A stretch of DNA of 64,000 nt from Solibacter sp039934035 (GTDB lineage Bacteria > Acidobacteriota > Terriglobia > Bryobacterales > Bryobacteraceae), in assembly GCA_039934035.1 (NCBI GenBank), contig JBDTMZ010000107.1, positions 112,285-176,284 on the forward strand, given 5' to 3'. The notes under the pieces were generated by a model that saw nothing but the letters and a program-made list of their open reading frames with translations, had not been told where the DNA came from and ran no database searches. The position numbers and the translations under genes are program-made. Of the stretch, positions 61,508 to 64,000 are shown piece after piece. Numbering within the stretch: position 1 is the first letter of the stretch; every line of letters begins with the position of its first letter.

Positions 61508-62773
61508 GTGTCGAAACGTGGCGGACTGATATTGTTTGCGGTGTTTGCGGCGTTGTTTTTGCTGGTGAACAGCAGCGCCTACCGCGGATATTTTCAGGAC
61601 GATGAAATCGATAATTTGAGCTGGACGCCTTATCTGGGGCCGGCGGATTTTTTGAAAGGCGCGGCCACGCCTCTATTTCAGCCCAACAATTTCCGTCCGG
61701 TGGGGCACTATTATTTCCATGCGGTGGAGGAGTTGGCGGGGCTCGATTTTCCGCCGTACGTCGCGGTGCTGCACGGCTTGCATCTGTTGAACGTCTGGCT
61801 GCTATGGCTGGTGATACGGAGGCTGGGCTCGGCGCGATTCGCGGCTGCGGCGGCGTGCCTGTTTTTCGGCCTGCACATGGCGCTGTTCGACAACTTCTGG
61901 AAGCCGATGTACGTGTTCGACGTGCTATGCGGGACGTTCTGCCTGGCGAGTCTGTGGTGCTATGCGGCGGAGCGTTGGGTGCTGAGCTTCGTGGCGTTCT
62001 GGCTGGCGTACAAATCGAAGGAACTCGCGGTCATGCTGCCGGTGGTGCTGGCGGCGCACGAAGTGTGGTTTGGAAAGCGGCGGTGGAAGGTGCTGGCACC
62101 GTTCTTTCTGACGTCATTGTCGTTCGGCGTGCAGGGCGTGCTGGGCAATCCCAATAAGGACAACGATTATACGTTCCGATTCACGGCGGAGGCCTTGGCG
62201 AAGACGAGCATATTCTACGCCGGGCGGGTGTTTCTGCTGCCGTACGCCGGATTCGCGGTATTGCTGTTTGCGGTGATGGCGCGCCACCGGCGCACGTGGT
62301 TCGGGTTGGCGGCGATGTTGCTGTTTCTGTTTCCGGTGCTGTTCCTCCCCGGCCGGATGTTCAGCGCCTACTGCTATCTGCCGTTCGCCGGGCTGGCGAT
62401 AGCGCTGACGGGCGTGGCGGAGAGGGCGTCGCCTGCGGCGCTGGCACTGTTTCTCGCGCTGTGGCTACCGGTCGATTGGCGGGAATTTCGCGTGCGGCGT
62501 CGCGAGACGCTGGCGCAGGATGCCGGAATTCGTACGTGGATGAACGGGGTGGGAGCGTTCGCGGCCTCGAAGGAGAAGGTCGATGCGTTTGTGTACGAGG
62601 GTGCGCCGGCCGGTTTTCACTCGTGGGGTGTGGAAGGCGCGCTGAAATATTTTTACGAGCGCAACGATCTGAAAGTGGTTCGAGCGGGCCCAGTGGTGAA
62701 TGGCCGGGTGGCGTACCTGCGATGGGACGAAATACGGCGTCGGCTGGATATTTCGGTGCGGGCCGCGGAGTAG
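61508..62773 (+). CDS. Multi-pass membrane protein, GT39/PMT-like
   Basis: 421 residues from a GTG start with about nine membrane segments. The first (GLILFAVFAALFLLVNSSAY) is followed by an acidic loop, YFQDDEIDNL, that resembles the DD/DE catalytic loop of dolichol- or undecaprenyl-phosphate-sugar-dependent glycosyltransferases. The rest is hydrophobic with a soluble C-terminal part (MNGVGAFAASKEKVDAFVYE). The substrate is unknown. No ribosome-binding site is clear, and a palindromic repeat ends just before it. Confidence 0.65.
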   Translation: MSKRGGLILFAVFAALFLLVNSSAYRGYFQDDEIDNLSWTPYLGPADFLKGAATPLFQPNNFRPVGHYYFHAVEELAGLDFPPYVAVLHGLHLLNVWLLWLVIRRLGSARFAAAAACLFFGLHMALFDNFWKPMYVFDVLCGTFCLASLWCYAAERWVLSFVAFWLAYKSKELAVMLPVVLAAHEVWFGKRRWKVLAPFFLTSLSFGVQGVLGNPNKDNDYTFRFTAEALAKTSIFYAGRVFLLPYAGFAVLLFAVMARHRRTWFGLAAMLLFLFPVLFLPGRMFSAYCYLPFAGLAIALTGVAERASPAALALFLALWLPVDWREFRVRRRETLAQDAGIRTWMNGVGAFAASKEKVDAFVYEGAPAGFHSWGVEGALKYFYERNDLKVVRAGPVVNGRVAYLRWDEIRRRLDISVRAAE

Positions 62774-62910
62774 GCTTGCGGCGCGTGCGTTTCCTGTGTA
62801 TGGGTGGCTCGCGCTTGGAAGCTGTGCGGACGGACAACGAAAAAGATCGTCCATCGCACATCGGCTGCTCAGCCTGATGCGAGGTTTTGTGCGGCTTCAC
62901 TCTTGCGACG

Positions 62911-62975
62911 CGCCGCCTAAGGCGGCGGCAGCGAGGAATCGCTGCCCCACAAATGCATAAGGCAGCGCCTTATGC
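62911..62975. repeat. Three consecutive perfect hairpins
   Basis: CGCCGCC-TAA-GGCGGCG (62911-62927), GGCAGCG-AGGAAT-CGCTGCC (62927-62946) and GCATAAGGC-AGC-GCCTTATGC (62955-62975). All arms are perfect. They lie in the 250-base gap between the convergent membrane-protein and LolA-like genes, where a bidirectional termination or RNA-stability role would fit. Confidence 0.75.
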
Positions 62976-63005
62976 CAGACTTCCAGCGATGGCAAAAAGG
63001 TTTAG

Positions 63006-63031
63006 TGGACAGGCCAGGAGTCCTGTCCTAC
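63006..63031. repeat. Dispersed palindromic repeat at the LolA-like stop codon
   Basis: GGACAGGCC and GTCCTGTCC (one mismatch) flank AGGA, followed by TAC. The TAG stop of the minus-strand gene at 63028-63030 is inside this copy, the same arrangement as at 27297. Confidence 0.8.
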
Positions 63032-63840
63032 TGCGTGATCACGCGGGAATCGGTTTGGAATTTCTTGTAGTCACTGTAGGTGAAGATAATCTCGCCACGA
63101 ATGAGTTTGATCAGGGCGAGGCGGACTGAGCCTCTGACCACTATGCTTTTCGGCAGCCAGACTTCGTTATTGATGCGCGTTGTTTCGATGGTCACGCGTG
63201 TGCCTTTGGCCACGCGGACGAGAAAACCAGCGAACGAAATGGTGTCCAGCGATTCCACGTCGGCGCGCACCCAACGGTAGTCCTGCTTCTCGATCCACAA
63301 CTTCATTTTCACCTTGGGAAAAAACGCCGAGGTCGGGTTGGTTGGCCGGTAGCCTGGCTTGGGCAAGCCTTCCACCACCCAGGTGTCGACGCCGCTTAGG
63401 GACTCCTGCCCGAGCAGTTTGAAATTAAACGCGTCGGGGAGTTCCTTCAGCGCGTCGCGCTGTTTCTGCTGTTTGCGTTCCCACTCAGAAATGCGGCGCG
63501 CCCGATCTTCGGGGGTTTCTTTGCTCCGGTCGGCAATGCTCTTCTCGAGGCGTTCCTGTTCAATTTTTTGCTCTTTGGCGGAGAGTGGCTGATCGTTGCG
63601 CGCCACCAACCGGTTGAAGCGCGAGCCTTCCAGCAGGGTGACATCGATTGTGGTGCTTTCGCTCTTTTTGACTTTGCCATTGGAATCGAGATCGCGCTGT
63701 TCCTGCCGTTCCAGATACGTATAACTGCGCGAGATTTCGAGATTGCGGCGATCCGTCTCCGTGGCCCGGCGAATGATCTCGACCGGGTCCTGCGCCAGAA
63801 GGACGACGGGTACGGCAAGGCTGAGCAGAGCAAGGCGCAT
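63028..63840 (-). CDS. Secreted LolA-like protein of unknown function, 270 aa
   Basis: 270 residues with a short signal peptide (MRLALLSLAVPVVLLAQ). A charged helical part (QEQRDLDSNGKVKKSESTTI, ERLEKSIADRSKETPEDRAR) precedes a beta-rich domain like outer-membrane lipoprotein carriers (SGVDTWVVEGLPKPGY, KMKLWIEKQDYRWVRADVES). Such proteins are found in Acidobacteriota. The TAG stop codon lies in a dispersed repeat. Confidence 0.68.
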   Translation of the reverse strand: MRLALLSLAVPVVLLAQDPVEIIRRATETDRRNLEISRSYTYLERQEQRDLDSNGKVKKSESTTIDVTLLEGSRFNRLVARNDQPLSAKEQKIEQERLEKSIADRSKETPEDRARRISEWERKQQKQRDALKELPDAFNFKLLGQESLSGVDTWVVEGLPKPGYRPTNPTSAFFPKVKMKLWIEKQDYRWVRADVESLDTISFAGFLVRVAKGTRVTIETTRINNEVWLPKSIVVRGSVRLALIKLIRGEIIFTYSDYKKFQTDSRVITQ

Positions 63841-63955
63841 GTTCTTCTTTACGGACGACCGGCACGGGCGGTTTCGCGGGTGCGGCGGCGGACGGCCGTA
63901 TTAATGGTACGTTAATCGTCGTGCAGCGGGCTGTATTCCTACTGGCCGTTGTCAA

Positions 63956-64000
63956 GGCAAAGTAGAAATGTCCCCTCGCTGGCAAAGTAGAAATGTCCCC
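63956..64000. mobile_element. Terminal direct repeats of an insertion sequence entering at the right edge
   Basis: GGCAAAGTAGAAATGTCCCC occurs twice, at 63956-63975 and 63981-64000, with a period of 25 bases. Multiple copies of a GGGGACATTTCTA-type sequence are typical of the ends of IS21-like elements. The rest of the element lies outside the window; the family is inferred from the repeat alone. Confidence 0.6.

Overview
The window most likely comes from an Acidobacteriota chromosome of the Bryobacteraceae / Candidatus Solibacter type. The evidence is lineage-typical families: a VWFA-related protein of the TIGR03436 type, a TIGR03435 soil-associated protein, a subtilase ending in a TIGR03437-type C-terminal domain, a large Oar-like TonB-dependent receptor with an N-terminal carboxypeptidase-regulatory domain, and a BlaI / M56-peptidase pair. 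The DNA is GC-rich, densely coding and Gram-negative in character (BamA, TamB, TonB-type proteins, TlpA lipoprotein). No tRNA, rRNA, CRISPR array or replication origin was recognised.

Layout. 0-6.9 kb: secreted M28 peptidase (cut by the left edge), PilZ protein, small membrane protein, RfbD, VWA protein, AlkA-like glycosylase, a Doc-type toxin-antitoxin pair, a small c-type cytochrome and a sulfatase-fold protein lacking its catalytic residues. 6.9-14.4 kb: pgsA and a RodZ-like gene (convergent, 3' ends joined by a duplicated segment), a glycosyltransferase/methyltransferase operon with two tandem mini-ORFs, truB, a VapBC pair and a ThiF/MoeB-like enzyme. 14.4-22.2 kb: a coupled bamA - surA-N - tamB outer-membrane biogenesis operon. 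22.3-31.7 kb: secreted subtilase, small zinc-ribbon-like protein, methyltransferase, GNAT acetyltransferase, ComEC and a zinc alcohol dehydrogenase. 31.7-38.9 kb: a 126-aa protein of unknown function, a cytoplasmic-type subtilase with a serine alpha/beta hydrolase directly behind it, and the TonB-dependent receptor.

38.9-49.4 kb: a 315-bp inverted-repeat element with strong internal stems, a zincin, TlpA with an overlapping DsbD-N protein, lysA, a phospholipase-C-like protein, an aminotransferase, the zwf-opcA-pgl oxidative pentose phosphate operon, and the TIGR03435 protein. 49.4-51.6 kb is a decayed stretch: SpoIIE-type phosphatase and RHS remnants next to an intact STAS anti-anti-sigma gene, then DUF1801. 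51.8-64 kb: BlaI/M56 with a clear promoter and operators, a hypothetical protein, an AddA/AddB-like helicase-nuclease pair, a membrane glycosyltransferase-like protein, a LolA-like protein, and two direct repeats at the right edge that look like the end of an insertion sequence.

Main points for follow-up: (1) a dispersed palindromic repeat (consensus GGACAGGCC-loop-GGCCTGTCC followed by TAC) that supplies the TAG stop codon of three genes; (2) two tandem mini-ORFs chained by ATGA overlaps between two methyltransferase genes; (3) a duplicated ~53-bp block that forms the C-terminus of PgsA on one strand and the C-terminus of the RodZ-like protein on the other; (4) the subtilase plus hydrolase pair as a possible undescribed two-enzyme system; (5) the structured inverted-repeat element at 38.9 kb; (6) a sulfatase-fold protein with its nucleophile and metal ligands replaced.
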